This document shows positions 17,201 through 26,070 of a DNA stretch of 38,935 nucleotides, piece after piece (the stretch's first letter is position 1; every line of letters starts with the position of its first letter). A model generated the notes under the pieces. That model worked only from the letters and a program-made list of their open reading frames with translations. It had not been told where the DNA came from and did not search any database. Both the position numbers and the translations under genes were made by a program. This DNA comes from an uncultured Pseudomonadota bacterium (GTDB lineage: Bacteria > Pseudomonadota > Alphaproteobacteria > RF32 > CAG-239): positions 1 to 38,935 of the forward strand of contig CADBEI010000006.1 of the NCBI GenBank assembly GCA_902793695.1, in the 5' to 3' direction.

Positions 17201-17998
17201 TTATCTGTTTATATCATCTAACGTAATCCTGACCTTCCGAGCGTCAGAAGACGGCGGATTGAGTAAAATTCTGAATAAAGTGCTGAATTGCGGCTCTAAT
17301 TTATGTTCGGAAAGAATCTCCGTAACTTCATCTGCAATTTTGTTATCGGCGGTAATTACCGAAGCTTTTATCGGCACAACCGACACCGTGGTGTTACCGG
17401 CATTATAAAGTCTTCCGCTGACTTCCAGATAAGGCTTATCGTTTTCTTCGATATTTTTAATCAACACATCTTCAATTAGCAAATCTTTGCCGCGATAAAT
17501 ACTTTCCGTGCCCAAGCGGGCGTATAGTTGTTCCATCATCGGCACTTTGGCTACAATGTCATAGCGATAATCCCATAGCAGCCGTATTCCCAATACAACC
17601 GATGTCAGCAACAAAAAAGCCGTCAACATATAAAACGAGAAATTATTCTGCAGATAATGGCGAATTTTTTGCAACCGTCCCATATTTTCAACGGTATCTC
17701 CCGATGAAAACAAATTTTTGGTATTGTGCGATAAACGCTCGAACATCACGTCAATATCGTCATTAATGTTCGGAGTTGTGACCGCTTCAGTTTCCGTAAT
17801 ATTTGCCTCATTGACAGCGGTTGCAATTTCAGTATTCTCCGATATATTTTCGGTTTCCGGTTCAACCGATGTGTCATCGCTCGGATAAACCATCCAGATA
17901 TAACCGCATTCCGCACATTTGAATTTTTTACCGTTTTCCGGTATATAATCTGCCGAAATATTGTATACCGCTCGGCATTCGGGACAACTTATTAACAT
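17201..17998 (-). CDS. Zinc-ribbon / DUF3426 membrane protein
   Basis: A 265-aa protein. The N-terminal MJ0042-type zinc ribbon has C5, C8, C28 and C31 (SCPECRAVYN, KCAECGYIW). A Thr/Glu/Asn-rich linker leads to a single membrane segment at about residues 115-137 (MLTAFLLLTSVVLGIRLLW). The outer domain is DUF3426-like, with GRLYNAGNTTVSVVPIKASV and PQFSTLFRILLNPPSSDARK. GAGG lies 5 nt upstream of the start. In many alphaproteobacteria this gene sits divergent from ftsEX, as here. The role is unknown; a sensor or membrane adaptor linked to division or envelope is conjecture. Confidence 0.85.
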   Translation of the reverse strand: MLISCPECRAVYNISADYIPENGKKFKCAECGYIWMVYPSDDTSVEPETENISENTEIATAVNEANITETEAVTTPNINDDIDVMFERLSHNTKNLFSSGDTVENMGRLQKIRHYLQNNFSFYMLTAFLLLTSVVLGIRLLWDYRYDIVAKVPMMEQLYARLGTESIYRGKDLLIEDVLIKNIEENDKPYLEVSGRLYNAGNTTVSVVPIKASVITADNKIADEVTEILSEHKLEPQFSTLFRILLNPPSSDARKVRITLDDINR

Positions 17999-18115
17999 AT
18001 TAACCTCTTTTTTTTACACTATATTCCAAAAATATTGATAAGCAATTAAAAAAAATATTTTATTAAATAGATTATTGTTGTATTATCCGTCTAGTGTCTG
18101 TTGGGAGGTAAAATT

Positions 18116-18820
18116 ATGGCGGATAACACAACAAATATATTGCAACCGATTATAGATTTGCAAAATGTTTCGGTGGGATATGACGGCGAAGATGTTTTGA
18201 GCAATATTCATCTGTCGCTGATGCCGGGGTCTTTCAGTTTTGTTACGGGAAAGAGCGGTGCCGGCAAAACCACTCTTTTGAGTATGCTTTATTTAACCAA
18301 ACGGCCGAGTAAAGGCATTTTAAATGTGTTCGGCAACAATATTAATTTTTCCAATCGCCGCAGTTTAGCTTTAATGCGACAGAAAATCGGGGTGGTGTTT
18401 CAAGATTTCCGCCTTTTGGATCACTTGACGGTTTATGATAATATTGCGTTGCCGCTACGGGTACGCGGAATGAACGAAAAAGAAATAAACAAGCGCGTTA
18501 CCGAACTGCTGAAATGGATTGAACTGCATAAAAGCGTTTATAAACAATGCAGTACCTTGTCCGGCGGTGAAAAACAGCGTGTAGCCATTGCCCGTGCCGT
18601 GATTAATCGTCCGGAAATCTTATTTGCCGACGAACCTACCGGCAGTGTAGATTCTGAAATTGCCGAAAAACTGATGCGTTTGTTGGTAGAACTTAATAAA
18701 GTGGGAACAACTATTGTGTTGGCTACTCACAACGAACAACTGACATCTTCCTATAACTATCAGAGAATCGATTTATCCAACGGTACCGCCAAATTATATC
18801 CGGCGTTGCAGCGTGTATAA
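18116..18820 (+). CDS. ftsE: Cell division ATP-binding protein FtsE
   Basis: A 234-aa ABC-type ATPase that works with FtsX to control periplasmic peptidoglycan hydrolases at the division site. Walker A is GKSGAGKT at residues 45-52, the signature is [14 protein letters not shown], and Walker B is [12 protein letters not shown]; the Q-loop lies in VFQDFRLLD. The ATG at 18116 has GGGAGG 7 nt upstream, so I choose it over an in-frame TTG at 18101. ftsX follows after 11 nt. These begin a long co-directional block that runs to yejF. Confidence 0.95.
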   Translation: MADNTTNILQPIIDLQNVSVGYDGEDVLSNIHLSLMPGSFSFVTGKSGAGKTTLLSMLYLTKRPSKGILNVFGNNINFSNRRSLALMRQKIGVVFQDFRLLDHLTVYDNIALPLRVRGMNEKEINKRVTELLKWIELHKSVYKQCSTLSGGEKQRVAIARAVINRPEILFADEPTGSVDSEIAEKLMRLLVELNKVGTTIVLATHNEQLTSSYNYQRIDLSNGTAKLYPALQRV

Positions 18821-18831
18821 CGGAGAAAGCC

Positions 18832-19740
18832 ATGTACAGAGAATTGATGCGTAAAAACGAAATCACGGTCGAAGACGAAGATACTTCATTGTTTATGTAC
18901 GTATTATCGTCGATTTATATGTATTTGTTTGTGGTTGTTCTGGCGATGGTTATGTCCATTCATTCCATGGTTACAAATTGGGAAAAAGACATTACCGGCT
19001 CAATCACAGTGCAGGTTTTGCCGGTTGAAGACGACAGTAAAAAAATCGATACGGAAAAAACACAGGCGGAAGTCAATAAAGTTTTGCAATATATGGAAAA
19101 TGTTTCCGGCGTCAAAAGTGTTAATGTTTTGGATGCACAAAGCATTGAAAAACTGATGACTCCGTGGCTCGGCAATAAAGTCGATATATCATCGTTGCCG
19201 ATTCCGCAGTTGATGGATATTCAGTTGAAAGAAGATGCGGAAATCAATTATGACGAAATCACCCGCAACCTTTATAAAATAACGCCGAATGCTTCAATAG
19301 ATAACCATCGTTTGTGGCTCAACCGGTTGTTGAAATTTGCCAATTCGCTCAATTCGCTGGCGTTGGCAGTGTTGACGATGGTGGTGGTAATTTGCGCATT
19401 TTCGATTTATTATTCCACTCGCGCCAGTTTGGGGATTAATATGAATTCCATTGAAATTCTGCATATCATCGGCGCGCAAGATGATTATGTGGCCAGACAA
19501 TATGCCCGCAGTTATGCCAAAATAGGTTTCTTTTCCGGAGTCATCGGTCTGATGATTGCCGTGCCGACGATTATTTTGATATCAAAATACGCTATTTCGG
19601 CCGGCAGTGGCTTATTAAACGGTGCCGGTTTAACGCAACTTAATTGGATAATTATGATGTTTACTCCGGTATTTTCGTTGTTTTTTGCCAAGATAACCGC
19701 TTATTACACGGTGCGTAAATCATTGGAGAAAATGTGTTGA
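18832..19740 (+). CDS. ftsX: Cell division protein FtsX
   Basis: A 302-aa inner-membrane partner of FtsE. The layout is typical: an N-terminal membrane segment (about residues 22-44), a periplasmic domain with VLPVEDDSKK and SGVKSVNVLDAQS, then three membrane segments in the C-terminal half (around LALAVLTMVVVICAF, GFFSGVIGLMIAVPTIIL and LNWIIMMFTPVFSLFF). SIEILHIIGAQDDYVARQYA is the conserved cytosolic FtsX loop. GGAGA precedes the ATG. The stop overlaps the next start (TGATG), so YdcF translation is probably coupled. Confidence 0.93.
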   Translation: MYRELMRKNEITVEDEDTSLFMYVLSSIYMYLFVVVLAMVMSIHSMVTNWEKDITGSITVQVLPVEDDSKKIDTEKTQAEVNKVLQYMENVSGVKSVNVLDAQSIEKLMTPWLGNKVDISSLPIPQLMDIQLKEDAEINYDEITRNLYKITPNASIDNHRLWLNRLLKFANSLNSLALAVLTMVVVICAFSIYYSTRASLGINMNSIEILHIIGAQDDYVARQYARSYAKIGFFSGVIGLMIAVPTIILISKYAISAGSGLLNGAGLTQLNWIIMMFTPVFSLFFAKITAYYTVRKSLEKMC

Positions 19741-20318
19741 TGAAAAACTCAAAAGGAATATATCTGTTTATCGCCATTATATTTGTTTTATTTATGGCGT
19801 GGTCGGCAGGTTTTATGCTTTTTGACAATATCATTAACAAATACGCGGCCGACGAACATTATAAAACCGACGCAATTGTGGTTTTGACCGGAGGTCGTAA
19901 TCGTATAGCCGAATCAATTCGACTGCTGAATAACAATATGGCGGAAAAGTTGTTTATATCCGGCGTATCGGAAAGAGTATCAATCAAAGACATCGAAAAC
20001 AAGGCTGGGGTACATATCGATAATCCGGATAAAGTGGAACTAGGATACAAGGCTCACGATACCATAGGTAATGCTCTGGAGATTAAGGAATGGATTGAAA
20101 ATAACAATATTACTTCCGTGCGTTTGGTCACCTCCAATTATCATTTGCCGCGCAGTATGGTGGAATTGAATGCCTTTCATCTGCCGCTTGTGGTTATTCC
20201 GCATCCGGTATATTCCGGCAGTATTGCGAAAAAATGGTATTTATCTTGGGGAACGTTTAAGTTTATGGCGGCGGAATACAATAAGTTTTTGATAGCTTGG
20301 CTGCGTAATTTGTTTTAG
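19740..20318 (+). CDS. YdcF family membrane protein (DUF218)
   Basis: A 192-aa protein with an N-terminal anchor (about residues 6-26) and a DUF218 domain. Landmarks are DAIVVLTGGRNRIAESIRLL, LFISGVSE, ELGYKAHDTIGNALEIKEWI, VRLVTSNYHLPRSMVEL and VVIPHPVYSG. In related proteins (YdcF, SanA, ElyC) the domain has been tied to envelope homeostasis and vancomycin or lipid-carrier phenotypes. The ATG at 19740 shares a base with the ftsX stop and lies 9 nt after GGAGAA; a GTG at 19734 is too close to it. The ftsEX-YdcF-plsC order recurs in alphaproteobacteria. Confidence 0.88.
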   Translation: MKNSKGIYLFIAIIFVLFMAWSAGFMLFDNIINKYAADEHYKTDAIVVLTGGRNRIAESIRLLNNNMAEKLFISGVSERVSIKDIENKAGVHIDNPDKVELGYKAHDTIGNALEIKEWIENNNITSVRLVTSNYHLPRSMVELNAFHLPLVVIPHPVYSGSIAKKWYLSWGTFKFMAAEYNKFLIAWLRNLF

Positions 20319-20328
20319 GAGAAATTTT

Positions 20329-21102
20329 ATGCTGTACATACGGTCTTTTTTAACCAATATTTTGTTTTTCGGTACTTTGATGGTGGGGTGCACTTTCCAG
20401 CTGATTATTGCGCTTTTCCCGCGTAAGGTGACCATTTATTATTGGGATAATATCATTATGCCGATTGCTCTGTTTTGGATACATTTTTTCGGCGGTATAA
20501 AGTTTGAGGTGCGCGGCAAAGAAAATATTATGAAACAAAACGCGATTTATGCCTGCAAACATGAATCGGCATTGGAAACATATTCTTTTACGCAATTCGT
20601 GCCGACTATTACCTATATTCTGAAAAAAGAACTGATTTATATGCCATTCTTCGGTTGGACACAGTATTTTTACGGTATGATACCGGTAGATCGCAAGGGC
20701 GGTGCTTCGGCTATGAAAAATATGGTAAGAGCCGTAAAAAAACAAACAGATACGGGGCGTCCGGTGGTTATTTTTCCGGAAGGAACCCGTTGCCTACCGG
20801 GAACTACCAAAGGCTATAAATCCGGAATTTATTTTTTGGCGGAAAATATCAATTTGCCCGTTGTTCCGGTTGCTTTGAATACCGGCTTGTTCTGGGCTAA
20901 AAATTCTTTTCTGCGCTATCCGGGAACGGCAGTGTTTGAATTTCTACCGGCAATCAGCGCAGAAGGTAAAACTAAAGAAGAATTTATGAGGGAATTACAA
21001 TCTGTTATTGAATCCAAATGTAAAGAATTAAATGAGGAGGCAGCAGCCAAATATCCGCATGCGGCCAAAATGTTGGAACAAATTAGGCAAGAGGCAAAAT
21101 AA
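20329..21102 (+). CDS. plsC: 1-acyl-sn-glycerol-3-phosphate acyltransferase (PlsC family)
   Basis: A 257-aa membrane-associated acyltransferase that converts lysophosphatidic acid to phosphatidic acid. An N-terminal hydrophobic region (about residues 8-50) anchors it. The catalytic motif reads KHESALE, where the acidic residue of the usual H-x4-D is Glu. VIFPEGTR supplies the glycerol-phosphate-binding motif, and IPVDRKGGASAMKNM and NLPVVPVALNTG are further family blocks. AGGAG lies 7-8 nt upstream. The stop overlaps the sppA start (TAATG) by one base. Whether the Glu variant is normal for this clade should be checked by alignment. Confidence 0.9.
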   Translation: MLYIRSFLTNILFFGTLMVGCTFQLIIALFPRKVTIYYWDNIIMPIALFWIHFFGGIKFEVRGKENIMKQNAIYACKHESALETYSFTQFVPTITYILKKELIYMPFFGWTQYFYGMIPVDRKGGASAMKNMVRAVKKQTDTGRPVVIFPEGTRCLPGTTKGYKSGIYFLAENINLPVVPVALNTGLFWAKNSFLRYPGTAVFEFLPAISAEGKTKEEFMRELQSVIESKCKELNEEAAAKYPHAAKMLEQIRQEAK

Positions 21103-22838
21103 TGAAAACAATCTGTAAATTAATCAAAGCAACTTGCACCGCCTTAGGCGCGATTTTATTGTTCTGTATTGTTATAGGTACGGTGTTCGGTATGTACGGC
21201 GGCGGTACCGCCATACAACCGCATTCGGTGATTACCGTTGACTTCAGCCACAATTTCGGCGAACAGGCCACAGATAACGTATGGGATGATATTATCGGGC
21301 GGAAGGGAATGCGTTTTGCCGATTTACTTAAATCAATAGAAATAGCAGCGACGGATAAACGCGTTGACGGGATCATAGCCAGACTTGACGTTTCTGACTT
21401 GGAATTGGCACAGATACAAGATGTGGCAAGAGCGATTACGACATTTCGCAAAAGCGGGAAAAAGGCTTACGTATTTTCGCAAGGATTCGGTCCGCTGGGG
21501 CAGGGTAATCGCGAATATTATCTTGCCACTTTTTTTGATAAAATATATATGCAACCGCATACCACCATCGGTTTGACCGGTATCGGTATCGAATTGCCGT
21601 TTGCCCGCTCAATTTTGGATAAGTTGGGAGTTTATCCGGAATTTTATACGCGTTATGAATATAAAACGGCAATGATGTCGTTTACCGACGAGCATATTTC
21701 GGAATCTTATATGGCGGAAATGTCGCGTTTGGGTAACAGTCTGATGAATGATTTGAAAAAAGATATTGTCAACAATCGTAAACTCACAGCCGACATAGAT
21801 ACCATTATTGATGAGGCCCCGCTCAACGCCGAAAAAGGTAAGGAATATAATCTGATTGACGACATTATATATTTGCCGGAATTGGAAGCTCTTATGAAAA
21901 AAGACAGTGCCGAAAAATTTATCGCAGTAGAAGATTATGCGACTCAAATACAGCCGAACGAAGGTGAATTACCGACAATCGCCGTATTGAATTTAATCGG
22001 TCTTATCAACAGCGGCGAAAGCAGTACCGATATAGACGGGCAGGCAGTTATCGGCAGCCAGAGTGTGGCAGCTGATTTGGCGGAAATCGAAGAACTTGAC
22101 AATCTGAAAGCTTTGATAGTACGCATCGACAGTCCCGGAGGCAGTTATAATGCGGCCGATGAAATTTATAATGCTTTGCAGTATTTAAAAAATAAAAAGA
22201 AAATTCCGGTAATTGTATCTCAATCCGGCTATGCGGCATCCGGCGGTTATTTTGTTTCTTTGGCCGGCGACGTAATTATGGCTGAACCTACCACCATAAC
22301 CGGCTCAATAGGTGTTTTGGGCGGAAAATTCGTGTTGCAGGATATGTGGAATAAAATCGGCTTGAATTGGACCGAAATCAAAATCGGTAAAAATGCCGGA
22401 ATTTTGAGTATAAACCGACCTTTCAGTGCCGATGAAAAGCGTATTTTTAATCAATCGCTGGATGAAGTTTATAAAGATTTTACGGCCAAAGTTGCGGCAA
22501 ATCGTCACCTGACCGCTGATATAAATAAAGTGGCACGCGGACGGGTTTGGACCGGTAGTGAAGCACTTGAATTGGGGTTGGTGGATAAACTCGGCGGTTA
22601 CAGCACGGCAATCGGCGAGGCCAAAAATAAGGCCGGTATAAAACCTAATGAACAAATAAAAATAATTACCTATCCGCGTGAAAAAAGTTTCAGCGAAAAA
22701 GTACGCGAAATGGTGATGCAAAGCAAGGTGGATACGGCAGATATTTTAACCCAAAGCGGTGTTGATATCCGTTATTTAAAACTTTTCAAACGTTTGCAAT
22801 ATGATACTGTACTGTTACCGTTTATGTTGAATATTTAA
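21102..22838 (+). CDS. sppA: Signal peptide peptidase SppA, 67K type
   Basis: A 578-aa membrane-bound serine protease that digests signal peptides left in the inner membrane after secretion. A single N-terminal membrane segment covers about residues 9-31. The protein is the long tandem type: an N-terminal domain contributes the catalytic lysine K188 in RYEYKTAMMSF, and the C-terminal domain has the nucleophile S380 in SGYAASGGYFVSLAGDVI, then PTTITGSIGVLGGK. The positions and order match E. coli SppA (K209, S409). It is translationally overlapped with plsC and followed 18 nt later by gatC, so it lies in the same transcription block. Confidence 0.93.
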   Translation: MKTICKLIKATCTALGAILLFCIVIGTVFGMYGGGTAIQPHSVITVDFSHNFGEQATDNVWDDIIGRKGMRFADLLKSIEIAATDKRVDGIIARLDVSDLELAQIQDVARAITTFRKSGKKAYVFSQGFGPLGQGNREYYLATFFDKIYMQPHTTIGLTGIGIELPFARSILDKLGVYPEFYTRYEYKTAMMSFTDEHISESYMAEMSRLGNSLMNDLKKDIVNNRKLTADIDTIIDEAPLNAEKGKEYNLIDDIIYLPELEALMKKDSAEKFIAVEDYATQIQPNEGELPTIAVLNLIGLINSGESSTDIDGQAVIGSQSVAADLAEIEELDNLKALIVRIDSPGGSYNAADEIYNALQYLKNKKKIPVIVSQSGYAASGGYFVSLAGDVIMAEPTTITGSIGVLGGKFVLQDMWNKIGLNWTEIKIGKNAGILSINRPFSADEKRIFNQSLDEVYKDFTAKVAANRHLTADINKVARGRVWTGSEALELGLVDKLGGYSTAIGEAKNKAGIKPNEQIKIITYPREKSFSEKVREMVMQSKVDTADILTQSGVDIRYLKLFKRLQYDTVLLPFMLNI

Positions 22839-22856
22839 TCAAAAAAGGTGTGAATT

Positions 22857-23144
22857 ATGGCAATAGATAATATGACGGTGAAACAAATTGCGTTTTTATC
22901 CCGTCTGAAAGTGGAAGATGAAAAAGTAGAGGCAACCAAGGAAGAATTTAATAAAATTCTGAATTGGATTGAGGAATTGAATGAAGTGAATACCGATGAG
23001 ATCGAACCGTTGATATCGGTTAACGATACCGTTTTAAAAATGCGCGAAGATACTGTTACTTCCGGCAATTGTAAAGATGAAGTGTTGAAAAATGCACCGG
23101 CCGCCGAATATGACTATTTTGCCGTGCCGAAAGTAGTGGAGTAA
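22857..23144 (+). CDS. gatC: Asp-tRNA(Asn)/Glu-tRNA(Gln) amidotransferase subunit C
   Basis: A 95-aa subunit that wraps and stabilises the GatA-GatB interface of the GatCAB amidotransferase. Family-typical segments are [57 protein letters not shown] and [24 protein letters not shown] lies upstream of the ATG. The order gatC, gatA, gatB with gaps of 2-4 nt is the classical operon. Its presence indicates that Gln-tRNA(Gln) and/or Asn-tRNA(Asn) are made by the indirect route in this organism. Confidence 0.96.
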   Translation: MAIDNMTVKQIAFLSRLKVEDEKVEATKEEFNKILNWIEELNEVNTDEIEPLISVNDTVLKMREDTVTSGNCKDEVLKNAPAAEYDYFAVPKVVE

Positions 23145-23148
23145 AAAG

Positions 23149-24606
23149 ATGACCGATATTACAAAATTAACCGTAAGCGAAGCTCTGACCGCTCTCAAAA
23201 AACACGAATTTACCTCGGCTGAATTAACCGAGGCGTATCTGCGCCGAATGGAAGATAATCGGCAATATAATGCTTATATTACCCAAAGTGCTGATGTAGC
23301 CGTAGAACAAGCCAAAGAAGCCGATAAACGCTATGCAAACGGCACTAATCGCGCGCTTGAAGGTATACCTCTCGGCATTAAAGATTTATTCTGCACAAAA
23401 GATATTCGCACTACGGCGGCTTCGCATATTTTGGATAACTTTATTCCGCCTTATGAGTCGACCGTTACACAGAATTTGCTTGATGACGGTGCGGTCTTTT
23501 TGGGCAAGTTGAATTTGGATGAATTTGCCATGGGTGGCAGTAACGAAACCAGTTATTTCGGACCGGTTATCAACCCGTGGAGTAAAGATAAACCGTTGGT
23601 TCCGGGAGGTTCGTCCGGCGGTTCGGCCGCGGCTGTGGCAGCACACTTATGCGCAGCGGCAACCGGTACCGATACGGGCGGATCCATCAGAGAACCGGCT
23701 GCTTTTTGCGGCATTACCGGTATTAAGCCGACTTACGGCCGTTGTTCACGTTATGGCATTGTGGCATTTGCGTCATCTCTTGATCAAGCCGGACCGATTG
23801 CGCAAGATGTTCGCGATTGTGCGATTTTGCTTAAAAGTATGGCCGGATTTGATGATAAAGACTCAACTTCGTGCGATGTTCCGGTGCCGGATTATGAAAG
23901 TTTTATGAGCGGAGATATTGCCGGTCTGACCATCGGATTGCCGAAGGAATATCGTCCGGAAGGCTTAAATCCGGAAGTGGCGGCATATTGGGATAAGGCG
24001 GCAGAATACCTCAAGGCGCGCGGTGCCAAAATCAAAGAAATATCCTTACCGCACACCAAATATGCCTTGGCTACATATTACGTTCTGGCGCCGGCGGAAG
24101 CGTCGTCCAATCTGGCGCGCTATGATGGTATTCGTTACGGTTTTCGTGCCGCCGGACAGCAACATTTGGATGATTTATACATCAATACCCGCACACAGGG
24201 TTTCGGTGCCGAGGTCAGACGCCGCATTATGATTGGAACTTATGTTCTTTCCGCAGGCTATTATGACGCATATTTCTTAAAAGCACAAAAAATGCGCCGA
24301 TTGATACACGATGATTTTATGAACGCATTTAAAGAATGTGATGTTATTTTAACTCCGACATCACCGATTACGGCTTTCCCGATAGGCGATGAAAGTATGT
24401 TGCAAAATCCGATTAATATGTATTTGAACGATGTGTTTACGGTTTCGGTAAATTTGGCCGGATTACCGGCATTCAGCTTACCGATAGGACTTTCTGCCGA
24501 TGGTTTGCCATATGGTATGCAACTTATCGGTAAACCGTTTGATGAAGGAACGCTCTTTAATGTTGCGGCCAAACTCGAAGCAGATGCAAAGTTTGAAAGG
24601 AAGTAA
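23149..24606 (+). CDS. gatA: Asp-tRNA(Asn)/Glu-tRNA(Gln) amidotransferase subunit A
   Basis: A 485-aa amidase-signature enzyme that releases ammonia from glutamine for GatB. The Ser-cisSer-Lys triad is visible: K78 in IPLGIKDLF, serines in [10 protein letters not shown] (155-159), and the nucleophile Ser in [16 protein letters not shown]. The C-terminal part ([12 protein letters not shown] and [19 protein letters not shown]) matches GatA rather than other amidases. It begins 4 nt after gatC and ends 2 nt before gatB. Length is normal, and no catalytic residue is missing. Confidence 0.97.
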   Translation: MTDITKLTVSEALTALKKHEFTSAELTEAYLRRMEDNRQYNAYITQSADVAVEQAKEADKRYANGTNRALEGIPLGIKDLFCTKDIRTTAASHILDNFIPPYESTVTQNLLDDGAVFLGKLNLDEFAMGGSNETSYFGPVINPWSKDKPLVPGGSSGGSAAAVAAHLCAAATGTDTGGSIREPAAFCGITGIKPTYGRCSRYGIVAFASSLDQAGPIAQDVRDCAILLKSMAGFDDKDSTSCDVPVPDYESFMSGDIAGLTIGLPKEYRPEGLNPEVAAYWDKAAEYLKARGAKIKEISLPHTKYALATYYVLAPAEASSNLARYDGIRYGFRAAGQQHLDDLYINTRTQGFGAEVRRRIMIGTYVLSAGYYDAYFLKAQKMRRLIHDDFMNAFKECDVILTPTSPITAFPIGDESMLQNPINMYLNDVFTVSVNLAGLPAFSLPIGLSADGLPYGMQLIGKPFDEGTLFNVAAKLEADAKFERK

Positions 24607-24608
24607 AC

Positions 24609-26069
24609 ATGTCGGAATATATAATCACAACCAACAAAGGAAAATGGGAAGTTATCGTCGGGTTGGAAATTCACTGTCAGATTATTTCCAAATCCAAAAT
24701 TTTCAGCAGTGCTTCAACCGAATTCGGAGACGACCCGAATGTTAACGTATCATTTGTTGATGCCGGTATGCCTGGGATGTTGCCGACATTAAACAAAGAA
24801 TGCGTGCGTCAGGCCGTCAAAACCGGATTGGGTTTAAACGCAAAAATCAATAAATATTCGGAATTTTCGCGCAAGAACTATTTTTATGCCGATATGCCTA
24901 CCGATTATCAAATTACGCAATTTCGTTATCCGATAGTCGGGGAGGGGGAGATTTCAGTTGATTTGAGCGACGGTACAACCAAAAAAATCGGAATTGAGCG
25001 GATGCATATAGAGCAAGATGCCGGTAAATCTATTCACGATTTAAACCCGACCAAAAGCTATATCGATCTCAATCGTGCCGGTGTCGGATTAATGGAAATC
25101 GTCACTAAACCTGATTTTCGTTCGCCGGAAGAAGCCGGAGCTTTCTTGCGTAAACTACGATCAATTGTGCGTTATCTCGGCACTTGCGACGGTAATATGG
25201 ATGAGGGTTCGATGCGTTGTGATGTCAATGTTTCGGTGCGCCCGTTCGGCTCAAACGAGTTGCGTCCGCGTAGTGAAATGAAAAACGTCAACAGCGTAAA
25301 ATTTGTGATGCAGGCTATAGAAAATGAAGCCAAGCGTCATGTGGAAATTTATGAAAACGGCGGGAAAATCGAGCAGGAAACCCGCCAGTTTGACCCGACT
25401 ACCGGCCAAAGCAAATTGATGCGTAAAAAAGAATTTGCTCACGATTATCGCTATTTTCCGGAGCCGGATTTGCCGCCGTTGGTTCTAAGCGACGAGTATA
25501 TAGACAGTATAAAAGCCGAGATGATTGAGCTTCCGGATGCCAAAAAACAACGTTTTATCAATACAATGGGCTTAACGCCTTATGATGCCGCCGTTTTATG
25601 CGAAAATAAGGAACATGCCGAATTTTTTGAAAAAGCCGCTGCCGGTCACGATGCCAAAAAAGTAGCCAACTGGATGATGAGCGATTTCTTTGCCATGCTT
25701 AACAAAAAGCGTTTGGATATCTCACAAAGTCCGGTAAGTGCCGAAAATTTGGGTAAATTGGTCGAGCTTATCAGTAAGGAAGTTATCTCGGGCAAAATAG
25801 CCAAAGATGTATTTGAAATTATGGCTCAAACCGGTGAAGATCCGGAAAAAATCGTAGAGGAAAAAGGCTTAAAACAGGTGACGGATACAGGCGCTATCGA
25901 AAAAATAATTGATGATGTCATCGCTTCCAATCCGGACAATGTTACCGCCTATAAAAACGGCAAAACAAATCTGGCCGGTTGGTTTGTCGGTCAGGTGATT
26001 AAAATGTCGCAAGGCAAAGCAAATCCGGCAATCGTTAATAAATTAGTCAGAGAAAAGTTGGATAAATAA
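24609..26069 (+). CDS. gatB: Asp-tRNA(Asn)/Glu-tRNA(Gln) amidotransferase subunit B
   Basis: A 486-aa subunit that activates the misacylated Glu or Asp on tRNA and accepts ammonia from GatA. Signatures include [70 protein letters not shown] and [12 protein letters not shown]. The C-terminal helical tail (YqeY-like) is present, with [25 protein letters not shown] lies before the ATG. It is the last gene of gatCAB and abuts the sulfatase-fold gene with a 1-nt gap. Confidence 0.97.
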   Translation: MSEYIITTNKGKWEVIVGLEIHCQIISKSKIFSSASTEFGDDPNVNVSFVDAGMPGMLPTLNKECVRQAVKTGLGLNAKINKYSEFSRKNYFYADMPTDYQITQFRYPIVGEGEISVDLSDGTTKKIGIERMHIEQDAGKSIHDLNPTKSYIDLNRAGVGLMEIVTKPDFRSPEEAGAFLRKLRSIVRYLGTCDGNMDEGSMRCDVNVSVRPFGSNELRPRSEMKNVNSVKFVMQAIENEAKRHVEIYENGGKIEQETRQFDPTTGQSKLMRKKEFAHDYRYFPEPDLPPLVLSDEYIDSIKAEMIELPDAKKQRFINTMGLTPYDAAVLCENKEHAEFFEKAAAGHDAKKVANWMMSDFFAMLNKKRLDISQSPVSAENLGKLVELISKEVISGKIAKDVFEIMAQTGEDPEKIVEEKGLKQVTDTGAIEKIIDDVIASNPDNVTAYKNGKTNLAGWFVGQVIKMSQGKANPAIVNKLVREKLDK

Positions 26070-26070
26070 T

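Noticed and set aside
18101-18115. Upstream TTG start for ftsE
   Set aside because: It overlaps the ribosome binding site GGGAGG that serves the ATG at 18116.
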